33,080 nucleotides of DNA from Prevotella sp. UBA2809 (GTDB lineage Bacteria; Bacteroidota; Bacteroidia; Bacteroidales; Bacteroidaceae): positions 1 through 33,080 of the forward strand of contig DEHD01000027.1 of NCBI GenBank assembly GCA_002351725.1, in the 5' to 3' direction. A model generated the notes under the pieces. The model did no database searches. It saw only the letters and a program-made list of their open reading frames with translations, and was not told where the DNA came from. This document shows positions 23,071 through 31,428 of the stretch, piece after piece (position 1 is the first letter of the stretch; every line of letters begins with the position of its first letter). A program made the position numbers and the translations under genes.

Positions 23071-26000
23071 CTAATCGTTTGGCTCTGCAGCCATTGTCAC
23101 TTTATTATGCGTTTCGTTTGAATCCGGATCTATGTATATTTCTACCTTAGGCTTTGTAGGTATGGGGCCATCAAAACCTGGTGTATAGTACATCTCAACA
23201 TACTTATATGCCTTTTCAAACACTTCGTTGTCCTTAATCTTATATTTCAACCAAAGGATGGTACGAAGCATCTTGCGCACCTCATTCTGACCTGTTACAG
23301 TCTTGAATGCATTACTGAATCTACGCACGATATCCACAACGTTCTTATCGATATCATTCACCACGTTCTCTACTACTATTGGAGTTTCTGGTGTACGAAC
23401 ACTCTCAAAGAGTTCAGTCAGAGCATCCTTTGCCTTTTTGCGCTGATCTTCTGGCTGCTCCATTCTCTGCTCTGTTTCCAGAGTTTCTTTAGCAAGGGCA
23501 AGCAGATCTTTCAAGAACTGTATACTGTCTATCTGCTGTTGGCGCAGCTTTTCTTGCAGTTCCTTAAGTTTCTGACTTAACTGTTTGAATTCCTTGCTGC
23601 CAGCATGCTTAGGATTACCCAAACGCAGTCTGAGCATTTTCTCTATCTCGCTAATCGTGCGATTGCGCTTGTTCTCGTCCTTAATGCACTCTTCCAGCAG
23701 GCGAGTATCACTAACCACGAGGTCTTCGATACTTTCACCTATATCTATAGAAACTACATTCTCATGAATCAACTGTATGGTCTTTGGACCAAGGATAGTC
23801 CATATAAGATTGCTTGTACTATTTACAGGGCGAATACTCTCATAAACCTGACTCAACCATACATAGTCGTTTTTATATGGCAATAAATCCTCATCAGGTG
23901 CAACCACCTCCCAAGCCTTATGCAGACGATTATAGTGAGCGCCAAATCGAGTCTTTACATTCTCATCTTTAAGTTTCTCCTGAGCCTCCTGTAATCCTTG
24001 GAATCCACCAATTGTCCTGTCAACACCAGGGAAGAAGTCGAGACAATCCATCACAAACTTTGGAATCATATCCTTAACCTGCGATATATTCTTGATGACA
24101 GTCTTTACTGAGGCTTCATCAAATCTCAGCGAGTTGGCATAATCGTCAAACACACCCACATAGTCAACTATCATTCCACACTTTTTCTGGGCCTCATATA
24201 CTCTGTTTGTACGACAAACAGCCTGCAGCAATGTATGGTCCTTCATGGGTTTGTCCAGATACATACACTGTAGGATAGGCGCATCGAAACCCGTAAGCAG
24301 TTTAGATGTTACTATCACAAATTTCAGTGGCGACAGTGGATCGCGGAATTTATCAAGCAGTTTTTCCTGCTGATCGTTAGTAAGTTTGTACTCCTTATAC
24401 TCATCGCCCTTATCATTACCTGTATGCATAACGATAGCAGTCTCGTCACCACTCTCAGCCAGCATAGCATCAAGCTCCTTCTTATAGGCCACACAGCAAG
24501 CACGATTATAAACCACTACCTGACACTTCAATCCCGTAGGACGTATATACTGACGATAATGCTTCACAATATTGTCGCACACCTCATGTATACGCTTGGG
24601 CGAAGTGAAGAAAGCCTCCACTTTAGTGCCCTTTGTCAACTGGTCTTTCTCTTCTTCAGTCAACTCATTTTCGCGAGCCATTTCGTCAAATGCCTCCTGC
24701 AGTCGTTCTTCGTCAAGATGTAGTTCTACAGGCACCTCACGGAAGTTCAATTCAAGTGTTGCGCCATCATCAATTGAGTCTTGGAAGGTATATTTCGACA
24801 TGTATCCACCATGATCTTCATCAGCACCAAAGCACTTAAATGTATTCTTATCGCGCTTATTGATAGGCGTACCAGTCAGTCCAAAGAAGAATGCATTAGG
24901 CAGTGCCAATCGCATACACTCTCCAAGATCCTTTTCCTGAGTGCGGTGAGCTTCATCCACAAGCACTACGATATTGTCTCTAATGTTAAGAGCCTGCTGA
25001 ACCTTACCAAACAAGAAAATAGTAGTAATTAATATCTTGCGTTGGTCTTTGGTAAAGAACTCCTTAAGTTCTTCGCGAGTATAAGCAAAGTCCACATTCT
25101 CAATCTCTGATCGTGTAAAGTCGCCTGTTATCTGGTCGCGCAAATCTACGCGGTCGTCCACGATAACTACTGTTGGCGCTTTTAGTTCCTGCATCTTCAT
25201 CAGTTTCTGAGCAGCAAACACCATCAGCCACGATTTACCAGAACCCTGGAAGTGCCATATCAGTCCCTTCTTAGGTCCAATACCATTCTTGGTACGAGCC
25301 ATCACACGATTAACGATAGCCATACCTCCATAGTACTGCTGATAACGGCATACCACCTTTATCTTCTTCGAAGAATCCTTTGTAGTTGTATATACCGAGA
25401 AGAATCTGTATATATCCAGCAAACGCAGCGGATCTATCAAACTCTTCAGGTTCTTCTGGACATCAGCCAATGTGCCATGCTTACGGTCTTCGTCGCCAAA
25501 CCACGGGCCCCATTTTGTAAGCGGAGCTCCTATGCTACCATAATATAGTTCCTTTCCCTCAGATGAAAAACTTAGAATATTGGGCACAAACATCTCTGGG
25601 ATAGATTTCTGATAATCCAATATATCCTTGGCGCCATCTGCCCATGTAATGCTGGCCTTTGTTGCAGTCTTAACTTCGCCAATAACCATTGGTATACCAT
25701 TTATAAGCAGCACTATATCTAGGCGTTTTCCGCCAGAATACGAGCTCTTTGGATATTCCCATTGGTTTGTTACCACATAGGTATTATTCTTGCTTGCTGT
25801 TTCTGGATTTGTATCAAAGAAGCAGATTGACTTGTGCTCACCATTTGCACCAAACGGGAAACTATTCTCCTTGAAGAACAGATCTCTCAGTTTCTGGTTT
25901 ACGGTGATAATATCACCGCTAAAGCCTTGGAATATAGTATCCTTAACTTTCTGAATCACAATCTGAGCCTCCGACAGCGTGATGTGATTTATCTTAATCA

Positions 26001-26142
26001 ACGCCTGTTGCAGCAGATCCTCTACGATGATATCGCTCTTAGCCTCACGCAGTTCGTCAGCACTACAATACTCGTAGCCAACTTCCTTGGCCACCTCTAT
26101 GCACATCTGCTCAGTTACATTGTCTTCGTTAAAGTATGCCAT
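23071..26142 (-). CDS. hsdR: Type I restriction enzyme, HsdR subunit
   Basis: A 1,023-residue restriction and translocase subunit. The N-terminal PD-(D/E)xK nuclease is visible as LDIVLLINGIPMVIGEVKTA (D142, E156, K158). The SF2 helicase has the Walker A region WHFQGSGKSWL (297-306), LVDEAHRTQ (DEAH 396-399), FGLTGTPI, and motifs V and VI in VTSKLLTGFDAPI and LLQAVCRTNRVY. The C-terminus has coiled coils and the subunit-binding region. It cleaves unmethylated DNA away from the site after ATP-driven translocation, with HsdM and HsdS. It lies last in the operon, 11 nt after fic, and all active-site motifs are intact. Confidence 0.96.
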   Translation of the reverse strand: MAYFNEDNVTEQMCIEVAKEVGYEYCSADELREAKSDIIVEDLLQQALIKINHITLSEAQIVIQKVKDTIFQGFSGDIITVNQKLRDLFFKENSFPFGANGEHKSICFFDTNPETASKNNTYVVTNQWEYPKSSYSGGKRLDIVLLINGIPMVIGEVKTATKASITWADGAKDILDYQKSIPEMFVPNILSFSSEGKELYYGSIGAPLTKWGPWFGDEDRKHGTLADVQKNLKSLIDPLRLLDIYRFFSVYTTTKDSSKKIKVVCRYQQYYGGMAIVNRVMARTKNGIGPKKGLIWHFQGSGKSWLMVFAAQKLMKMQELKAPTVVIVDDRVDLRDQITGDFTRSEIENVDFAYTREELKEFFTKDQRKILITTIFLFGKVQQALNIRDNIVVLVDEAHRTQEKDLGECMRLALPNAFFFGLTGTPINKRDKNTFKCFGADEDHGGYMSKYTFQDSIDDGATLELNFREVPVELHLDEERLQEAFDEMARENELTEEEKDQLTKGTKVEAFFTSPKRIHEVCDNIVKHYRQYIRPTGLKCQVVVYNRACCVAYKKELDAMLAESGDETAIVMHTGNDKGDEYKEYKLTNDQQEKLLDKFRDPLSPLKFVIVTSKLLTGFDAPILQCMYLDKPMKDHTLLQAVCRTNRVYEAQKKCGMIVDYVGVFDDYANSLRFDEASVKTVIKNISQVKDMIPKFVMDCLDFFPGVDRTIGGFQGLQEAQEKLKDENVKTRFGAHYNRLHKAWEVVAPDEDLLPYKNDYVWLSQVYESIRPVNSTSNLIWTILGPKTIQLIHENVVSIDIGESIEDLVVSDTRLLEECIKDENKRNRTISEIEKMLRLRLGNPKHAGSKEFKQLSQKLKELQEKLRQQQIDSIQFLKDLLALAKETLETEQRMEQPEDQRKKAKDALTELFESVRTPETPIVVENVVNDIDKNVVDIVRRFSNAFKTVTGQNEVRKMLRTILWLKYKIKDNEVFEKAYKYVEMYYTPGFDGPIPTKPKVEIYIDPDSNETHNKVTMAAEPND

Positions 26143-26153
26143 ACGTCATAATA

Positions 26154-27176
26154 TTATAGATTGTCGATTGTTACTTTCCAATAGCCTGTCTTATTGCTGC
26201 CTACTCGGACTATTAGTCCTGCCTGCTTCAAAGCATTGATATACGTCTTTACCTGACGCTCAGAAAGAGAAACTTGCACACCTATCTCCTCAGCTTTTAG
26301 ACCCGGATGCGTCTTTAACACCTCTAAAACCTCAAAAGCTTTCTCCGATAGTTCAGGGAAAATATCGTGCAGTTTATCGTGTAGTTTATCGTGCAGTTCT
26401 ACTACATCTTCATCTGTATCTTCATAATTCTCCATCGCATCCAGCAGGCATTTCAGCATAAACTCAACAAATGCTGTACTATTGCCAGCAGCATCGCACT
26501 TAGCGATGACATTGTAGTAATCCTGCTGATGTTCCTTAACGATGGTCTCAACAGGTAGCCAAGCAAATATACCTTTCCAGCGAGATAACAACATTGTTTG
26601 CCAGAAACGCCCCATACGGCCATTACCATCAATAAAGGGATGGATAAACTCAAACTCGTAATGGAACACACACGAGTGAATCAACGGATGTTCTTTCGTT
26701 GTCTTTACCCAATGGAATAGGTCACCCATCAGTTGTGGCACACGATCAGCAGGAGGCGCCATGTGCAGGCAGTTACCATTCCCATCAAAAACACCAACCC
26801 CGTCATTTCGATAATGTCCAGCTTGTTTCACCAAGTCTTTCATCATCAGGGCATGAGCCTTCAGCAGGTCCTTCTCCTTAAAAGCATCCAGTTCAGGCAT
26901 CAGTCGATAGGCTTCGATGGCATTCTTCACCTCCTGTATCTCGTCTGGCGCACCCAATACTCGCTTTCCATCGATGATATCTGTTACTTGTTTAAGCGAC
27001 AGGCTATTGTGCTCAATGGCCAGCGACGAGTGGATAGTCTTAATCTGACTCTTCTTACGCAACTGAGGCGATGGTGCATTCTCGCCCAACCTCATGTTGA
27101 TGATGCCAACTTGCTCTGATATCTCCGAAATCAGACGAAGCATCTCTGACGTTATATCGAATGGTGGTTTGTACAT
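26154..27176 (-). CDS. Fic family AMPylase-like protein with C-terminal winged helix
   Basis: A 340-residue Fic protein. The active-site loop HPFIDGNGRMGR (179-190) is complete, so transfer of AMP or a similar group to a target protein is expected. An N-terminal helix carries SSLAIEHNSLS (50-60), the place of the inhibitory S/T-x-x-x-E-G/N motif; here Glu55 is followed by His-Asn rather than Gly or Asn directly. The C-terminal part is a winged helix-turn-helix (EEIGVQVSLSERQVKTYINA). A 12-bp triplet repeat gives LHDKLHDKLHD (261-271) between the two parts. Fic genes inside type I R-M operons are known in bacteria; target unknown. Confidence 0.9.
   Translation of the reverse strand: MYKPPFDITSEMLRLISEISEQVGIINMRLGENAPSPQLRKKSQIKTIHSSLAIEHNSLSLKQVTDIIDGKRVLGAPDEIQEVKNAIEAYRLMPELDAFKEKDLLKAHALMMKDLVKQAGHYRNDGVGVFDGNGNCLHMAPPADRVPQLMGDLFHWVKTTKEHPLIHSCVFHYEFEFIHPFIDGNGRMGRFWQTMLLSRWKGIFAWLPVETIVKEHQQDYYNVIAKCDAAGNSTAFVEFMLKCLLDAMENYEDTDEDVVELHDKLHDKLHDIFPELSEKAFEVLEVLKTHPGLKAEEIGVQVSLSERQVKTYINALKQAGLIVRVGSNKTGYWKVTIDNL
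26363..26398 (-). repeat. 12-bp tandem repeat in fic (three copies)
   Basis: TATCGTGCAGTT, TATCGTGTAGTT and TATCGTGCAGTT lie in a row on the plus strand; the minus strand encodes repeated LHDK. The unit length keeps the frame, so copy-number change would alter linker length without breaking the protein. Confidence 0.9.
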
Positions 27177-27179
27177 ACC

Positions 27180-27209
27180 TTATATGTTTTCGTTAATGAG
27201 TGACTTGAT
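27180..27209 (-). repeat. Second copy of the hsdS 3' end (remnant)
   Basis: Matches 28869-28898 at 29 of 30 positions, with 24 identical in a row. On the minus strand it reads IKSLINENI-stop, the same as the HsdS ending IKSLINENL-stop. It lies just upstream of fic. An in-frame stop occurs a few codons upstream, so only a short tail remains. Confidence 0.9.
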
Positions 27210-27223
27210 TTCTTTTTTCTTGC

Positions 27224-27571
27224 TCAACTTTTTCTATACTTATGATTTCCTAACAAGAGATAAACATAGTATTCTCCTGTTGGCGACATGTGACTCCAGC
27301 CATACCATTCATTTACGAAATCCTTTTGGTCTTGGTAAGTGCCCTCAATCCAATTGGCATGTTTTTCGCTAGAAGTCTTGTACATAACAATCATACGCTC
27401 CCACTTATATCTCTTATCTCTTCTCTCATGTTGCGAAGCACGTACTCTATAGTCAACGGTAATGCCAATCTTCACGTATTTGTAATAACGCTTATATTGT
27501 CCAATGCTACGATTAAAATGTTCCCAGCATTGATCACACCACCCAGTAATATGTCTATCGTCAATTTGCAT
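27224..27571 (-). CDS. Small GIY-YIG-like protein, uncertain
   Basis: A 115-residue protein. YKYVKIGITVDYRVRASQHE (30-49), WERMIVMYKTSSEKHANWIE (57-76) resemble the second half of a GIY-YIG nuclease core (G-I-T, R, Q-H, then a Glu in a helix). The strand that normally opens that domain, of the type YYVYLL, is instead seen near the C-terminus (101-106). There is a CxxC at 12-15. It may be a permuted or diverged nuclease or an unrelated fold. It starts 2 nt after the membrane-protein gene and lies inside the segment bracketed by hsdS-end copies. Confidence 0.55.
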   Translation of the reverse strand: MQIDDRHITGWCDQCWEHFNRSIGQYKRYYKYVKIGITVDYRVRASQHERRDKRYKWERMIVMYKTSSEKHANWIEGTYQDQKDFVNEWYGWSHMSPTGEYYVYLLLGNHKYRKS

Positions 27572-27573
27572 GC

Positions 27574-28854
27574 TTATAGTTTTTTAGACCGTTCTTCTAT
27601 CTCTATTATATCCTTATACGAAATATTCTCTTTTGACAGACGAGAATATAGTTCATTAGCCAATGTGACTTTCTCTGGATTGTATGGTTTCATAAATCTC
27701 TTTGGATTTACTTTCTTTTTCAGTTTCTCTACCATTTCCAAATCTACAAAACTAACACCTAATTCTTCTTCTGCCTGACTTTGCAAATCATATAAAGTAT
27801 CTTTATCATCAGGAGAGGTTTTCATTAGTTTCTGATATATTGCATTCGCCTTATCCACTTTTTCTTTATCATATTCCTTTATAAACTTTGAAGGATTACA
27901 TAAGCGCTTTATCTTATTATATAGTGTCTCATTAATCTTCTCCTTATGTTTAATTTCCATGTATAATAATGGAACCTCTATCACAACAAGCAAAAGAAAA
28001 AGTATAAAAAACCATTGAGTTTCGAGTTGAGAAATCTCGTGTTCACATTGATCAGGATTTATCTCTTTTATTGAATAAGTAATATTTGGTGTAGTACAAA
28101 CAAAAACCTTATAATCGTTTGTATGAATATAGCCCTCACTTTTACAAGAAAAATTAGAGCCCAAACTACTTTTAGGTATCACACCTCCAAATTTTTTTTC
28201 TATTGAATTAATATTTGTTGAATCCGCTCTTTTCTTAACATAATAATAATCATTAGATAATGATTGAATTTTAGAAATAATGTCCTCGCTACTACCTTCA
28301 TCAATCGATTTGTAATAACAAGAATTCTCATCGCTCAAGTAATAATCTAGAGCGTCTTTTATGGCGCCTGAAATATTAGGTGCATATATATCTGCAGTCT
28401 TCTTATATCCAATAGCATAGGGGAACATTGAATACATATAAACATAATTCCCCGCACATCCAATTGTTGTAATCTTCCATTTAGTAAAAGCAACAAGTTC
28501 TCCAGAGCTTGATAATATATGAGGCAGATAATATAAACTTTTTAAATCATTGAAATCTTTATCATATTCTTTTCTTATATTATCAGAAAACAAATCTGTT
28601 GTTTCTTTATTATACTGTCTCAAAACATCAGAAAAACTCGGTATAGATACAATTTCACTTCTAACTGGCGCATTAAAATAATCTAAAAAGTAAAATTTGT
28701 CTTGATGTTTGAAAATGGCATCAAATTTCTTATTTATCTCAATGTCAGCCTTATTTCTTTTTTCGTAGACATAATCTTCAACAACAGAAGGCATAGTAAA
28801 GACTTCTATTAGAAATAAAATAAAAACTCCGAGTATAACCAACTTCCTTATCAT
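27574..28854 (-). CDS. Two-pass membrane protein with duplicated cytoplasmic motif, cargo in the R-M operon
   Basis: A 426-residue protein of unknown family. Membrane segments are at about 4-21 and 281-300. Between them lies a 260-residue extracytoplasmic domain with five cysteines (133, 179, 237, 253, 270). The C-terminal 120 residues hold two copies of one motif: NPSKFIKEYDKEKVDKANAI (320-339) and NPKRFMKPYNPEKVTLANEL (383-402), each followed by a short helix. The DNA is clearly AT-richer than hsdM or hsdR, suggesting recent transfer. It starts 14 nt after hsdS. A sensing or effector role in defence is possible but unsupported beyond location. Confidence 0.75.
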   Translation of the reverse strand: MIRKLVILGVFILFLIEVFTMPSVVEDYVYEKRNKADIEINKKFDAIFKHQDKFYFLDYFNAPVRSEIVSIPSFSDVLRQYNKETTDLFSDNIRKEYDKDFNDLKSLYYLPHILSSSGELVAFTKWKITTIGCAGNYVYMYSMFPYAIGYKKTADIYAPNISGAIKDALDYYLSDENSCYYKSIDEGSSEDIISKIQSLSNDYYYVKKRADSTNINSIEKKFGGVIPKSSLGSNFSCKSEGYIHTNDYKVFVCTTPNITYSIKEINPDQCEHEISQLETQWFFILFLLLVVIEVPLLYMEIKHKEKINETLYNKIKRLCNPSKFIKEYDKEKVDKANAIYQKLMKTSPDDKDTLYDLQSQAEEELGVSFVDLEMVEKLKKKVNPKRFMKPYNPEKVTLANELYSRLSKENISYKDIIEIEERSKKL

Positions 28855-28868
28855 AGGCAGAGAAATAT

Positions 28869-28898
28869 TTATAGGTTTTCGTTAATGAGTGACTTGAT
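28869..28898 (-). repeat. Direct repeat copy at the end of hsdS
   Basis: Encodes the HsdS C-terminus and stop. It is the partner of 27180-27209 in the same orientation, 1,689 bp apart (29/30 identical). Confidence 0.9.
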
Positions 28899-29933
28899 GA
28901 CTTTATCTATTGCGTCAACAGATTTCCGCAATTCTGAGATGGATTTATCAGCCTGTTCTGCTATAAGTGAAAAGCTATTTTGTTTTTCAATTGATGATAG
29001 AGGAAAATGTACTTTCTGTAAATCTTTACCATAAACATGAGGTTGTGCACCACCTTTTTGTAATCCATAGATTTTATTTTGCATAGTCTTCAATCCATAA
29101 TAAAGGAATAATGCGTTCGTATCATCTTTCTCTTTTGGGCAAATTGTGTTACAATCCGAGGCAAAAATGGGGATTGTCCAATAGTTTACAAAACCTGCAT
29201 ATGCACCAGACGCACTAATAGTTATCATTCCTGCTTCTCTGTTTGAAACGTTATGATAACAACTGGGCTCTTGCCCACCAGCTACGACAGGAATGGTGCC
29301 TGGAATAACATCATTCCTAGTTATAGTTGATCCTTTTTCTATATTACAAAAATCTTCTAAAGGAACCATTTCGTCATCTTTGAACATCTCGATAAATTGT
29401 GATTTAACCATTTCCTCTGTGGCCTCAATCATTTTGAGATATGACTGCTTCACTTCGTATGCTGCCCAAAGTTTCTCTGCCAAAACTTTTTGCTCTGCAA
29501 GGGGTGGAAGGTAAAACTCATATTCTGCCAATGTACTCCAATTGATGAAGTAATTTACGCCTCCACTTTTATTTTCCTCGCAATAATTCCAAAAATCATC
29601 ACTTTGCATCACTATTGCAAGGTATTCCTGAAGCAGAATATCCCTGTTTTTTGTCTCAAGAACGAATGTCTTCTCTGAGCATATTCCATCAAAATCAACT
29701 ACTCCACATTTGCGAAGGTGAGGATTCCTTGTTACAAATAATATATCGCCACTCTTAAAACCACAATAAAACATAGGTCCTATGGTTGAACCTGCAATGA
29801 TACCTCGTTTTTCTATTTTCATTTCATTGGAATCAATATGCTCACCTCCGACATAATATATTTTGTCGGTGTTAAACCTATCTTCCTTCGTATTTGCACG
29901 AGTCACAACATCAGAGAATTTAACTGTTTCCAT
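28869..29933 (-). CDS. hsdS: Type I restriction enzyme specificity subunit HsdS
   Basis: A 354-residue HsdS with two target-recognition domains. TRD1 spans about 1-140, then the first conserved helix starting LPPLAEQKVLAEKLWAAYEV (142-161). TRD2 spans about 188-308, then the second helix from FPLSSIEKQNSFSLIAEQAD to the end. Each TRD reads one half of a bipartite DNA site for the HsdM/HsdR complex. It is short for the family (usually 380-450) because TRD1 begins right at the N-terminus. It overlaps hsdM by 14 bp. Its last 30 bp are repeated upstream of fic. Confidence 0.93.
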   Translation of the reverse strand: METVKFSDVVTRANTKEDRFNTDKIYYVGGEHIDSNEMKIEKRGIIAGSTIGPMFYCGFKSGDILFVTRNPHLRKCGVVDFDGICSEKTFVLETKNRDILLQEYLAIVMQSDDFWNYCEENKSGGVNYFINWSTLAEYEFYLPPLAEQKVLAEKLWAAYEVKQSYLKMIEATEEMVKSQFIEMFKDDEMVPLEDFCNIEKGSTITRNDVIPGTIPVVAGGQEPSCYHNVSNREAGMITISASGAYAGFVNYWTIPIFASDCNTICPKEKDDTNALFLYYGLKTMQNKIYGLQKGGAQPHVYGKDLQKVHFPLSSIEKQNSFSLIAEQADKSISELRKSVDAIDKVIKSLINENL

Positions 29934-31428
29934 TGCCCAATAGTTTTGTAAACGACATTAATTCCTTGTTACACTCTGAGGAGGCAACACTCCACTTACT
30001 GAGCAGTTCTGAAAAATCCTCTGTGTCAACATTATCATTCGATTTAACATATAGTTTAGGAAATATCGAATATTTGTCAATAGGAATATCACATATGTCA
30101 ATAATGGTTGAACGGCCCTCTACTATCTTGTAGTTTAAGAAAATATCACTGATAATCCGGATATGATCTTCAGTTAAATAGCTTTCTGTATTCTTTCTCT
30201 CAACAAGATCTGTAGCCTTAATAAGCAGAATCTTGTTTTTTCTCTCCTCTGGCTTATTAGTCCTACATAGCAAAATACAAGCTTCCATTGGAGAATTGAA
30301 AAACAAATTCTTTCCTATACTAATAACAGCCTCTACCAAATCTGCATCAATTAGATTCTTTCTTATATCTTTCTCTGTTAATCGATTAAGCACTCCATGA
30401 GGAAGCAATATGGCACAACGACCATTATCACTATCCATTGAGGCTAAAATATGTTGAATAAAAGCATAATCAGCCTTTGATTGAGGTGGTGTTCCTAAAA
30501 AGTTGCGTCCCCATTTATCATGAGCAAACATTTCCCTATTCCATGTTTTGATAGAATATGGCGGATTGGCCAACACGACATTGAACTGCTGCACTCGGCC
30601 ACCTTTAATGAAGGCTGGGCGCTCGAGGGTATCGTCATTCACAATAGAGAAATCATGAATGCCATGCAGATACAGATTCATGCGGGCAATGGCTGAGGTG
30701 CCTGCATTTATCTCCTGACCATATACCTTCACATCGCGCCATTCTTCGCCTTTGTCTTTAAGGTACGTCAGACTCTTGATCAACATACCACCTGAGCCAC
30801 ATGTAGGATCGTAAATGCTCTCATGAGGCTGGAGTTGCAGGATTTCGGCCATCAGTTCTACCACAGTACGATTGGTGTAGAACTCCTGAGCCGTATGGCC
30901 TGCATCGTTTGCAAACTGGCCAATCAGGTATTCATAACCTGTACCCATCTCATCAGCAGGGCATGCTGCCAAACTCAGCGTGAGCTTGTTGAAGCTATTT
31001 AGCAGGTTACGGATAATGCTATCGGGCATCTTATTCTTATTGGTCCAAATGGCCTTATCGCCAAACACACCTTCGAGGCCTCCTATTCGTCTGCCATCAA
31101 TATCTTTTCCAGGATTAACCAATTCGATTGTACGGAATGCATCAACCAGAGCCTGGCCGATATCTTCGGTAGTATTGAAAACTACATTCCAGTGGGCTTC
31201 CATAGGGATTTGAATAGGAGAATACTGAATCATGGAATCGGCAAACTCCTTACCACCCTCTTCTTCATATTTCTGGTATTCCTCATCGCGAACGTCGCAG
31301 ATGCGCTTGAAGAACACAAGCGGGAATATATAGTCCTTATAGGCCGAAGCATCTATCTGTCCACGAAGGTCGACAGCTGCCTGCCAAAGGTAACGTTCAA
31401 GTTCGTCTAATGTTATCTGTTGCGTCAT
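29920..31428 (-). CDS. hsdM: Type I DNA methyltransferase subunit HsdM (second copy)
   Basis: A 502-residue HsdM. The N-terminal helical domain is RYLWQAAVDLRGQIDASAYK and KDYIFPLVFFKRICDVRDEE. The AdoMet-binding motif I is YDPTCGSGGM (206-215) and the N6-adenine catalytic motif IV is NPPY (288-291). Both are intact, so it should be active. It overlaps the first hsdM by ATGA and hsdS by 14 bp, and so is the copy translated next to HsdS. After motif IV it is AT-richer and diverged from the first copy. Confidence 0.94.
   Translation of the reverse strand: MTQQITLDELERYLWQAAVDLRGQIDASAYKDYIFPLVFFKRICDVRDEEYQKYEEEGGKEFADSMIQYSPIQIPMEAHWNVVFNTTEDIGQALVDAFRTIELVNPGKDIDGRRIGGLEGVFGDKAIWTNKNKMPDSIIRNLLNSFNKLTLSLAACPADEMGTGYEYLIGQFANDAGHTAQEFYTNRTVVELMAEILQLQPHESIYDPTCGSGGMLIKSLTYLKDKGEEWRDVKVYGQEINAGTSAIARMNLYLHGIHDFSIVNDDTLERPAFIKGGRVQQFNVVLANPPYSIKTWNREMFAHDKWGRNFLGTPPQSKADYAFIQHILASMDSDNGRCAILLPHGVLNRLTEKDIRKNLIDADLVEAVISIGKNLFFNSPMEACILLCRTNKPEERKNKILLIKATDLVERKNTESYLTEDHIRIISDIFLNYKIVEGRSTIIDICDIPIDKYSIFPKLYVKSNDNVDTEDFSELLSKWSVASSECNKELMSFTKLLGNGNS

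Noticed and set aside
28869..29933. hsdS as part of a phase-variable inverting shufflon
   Set aside because: No second full or partial TRD, no recombinase and no inverted copies of hsdS parts are in the window. Only the 30-bp tail is repeated, in direct orientation.
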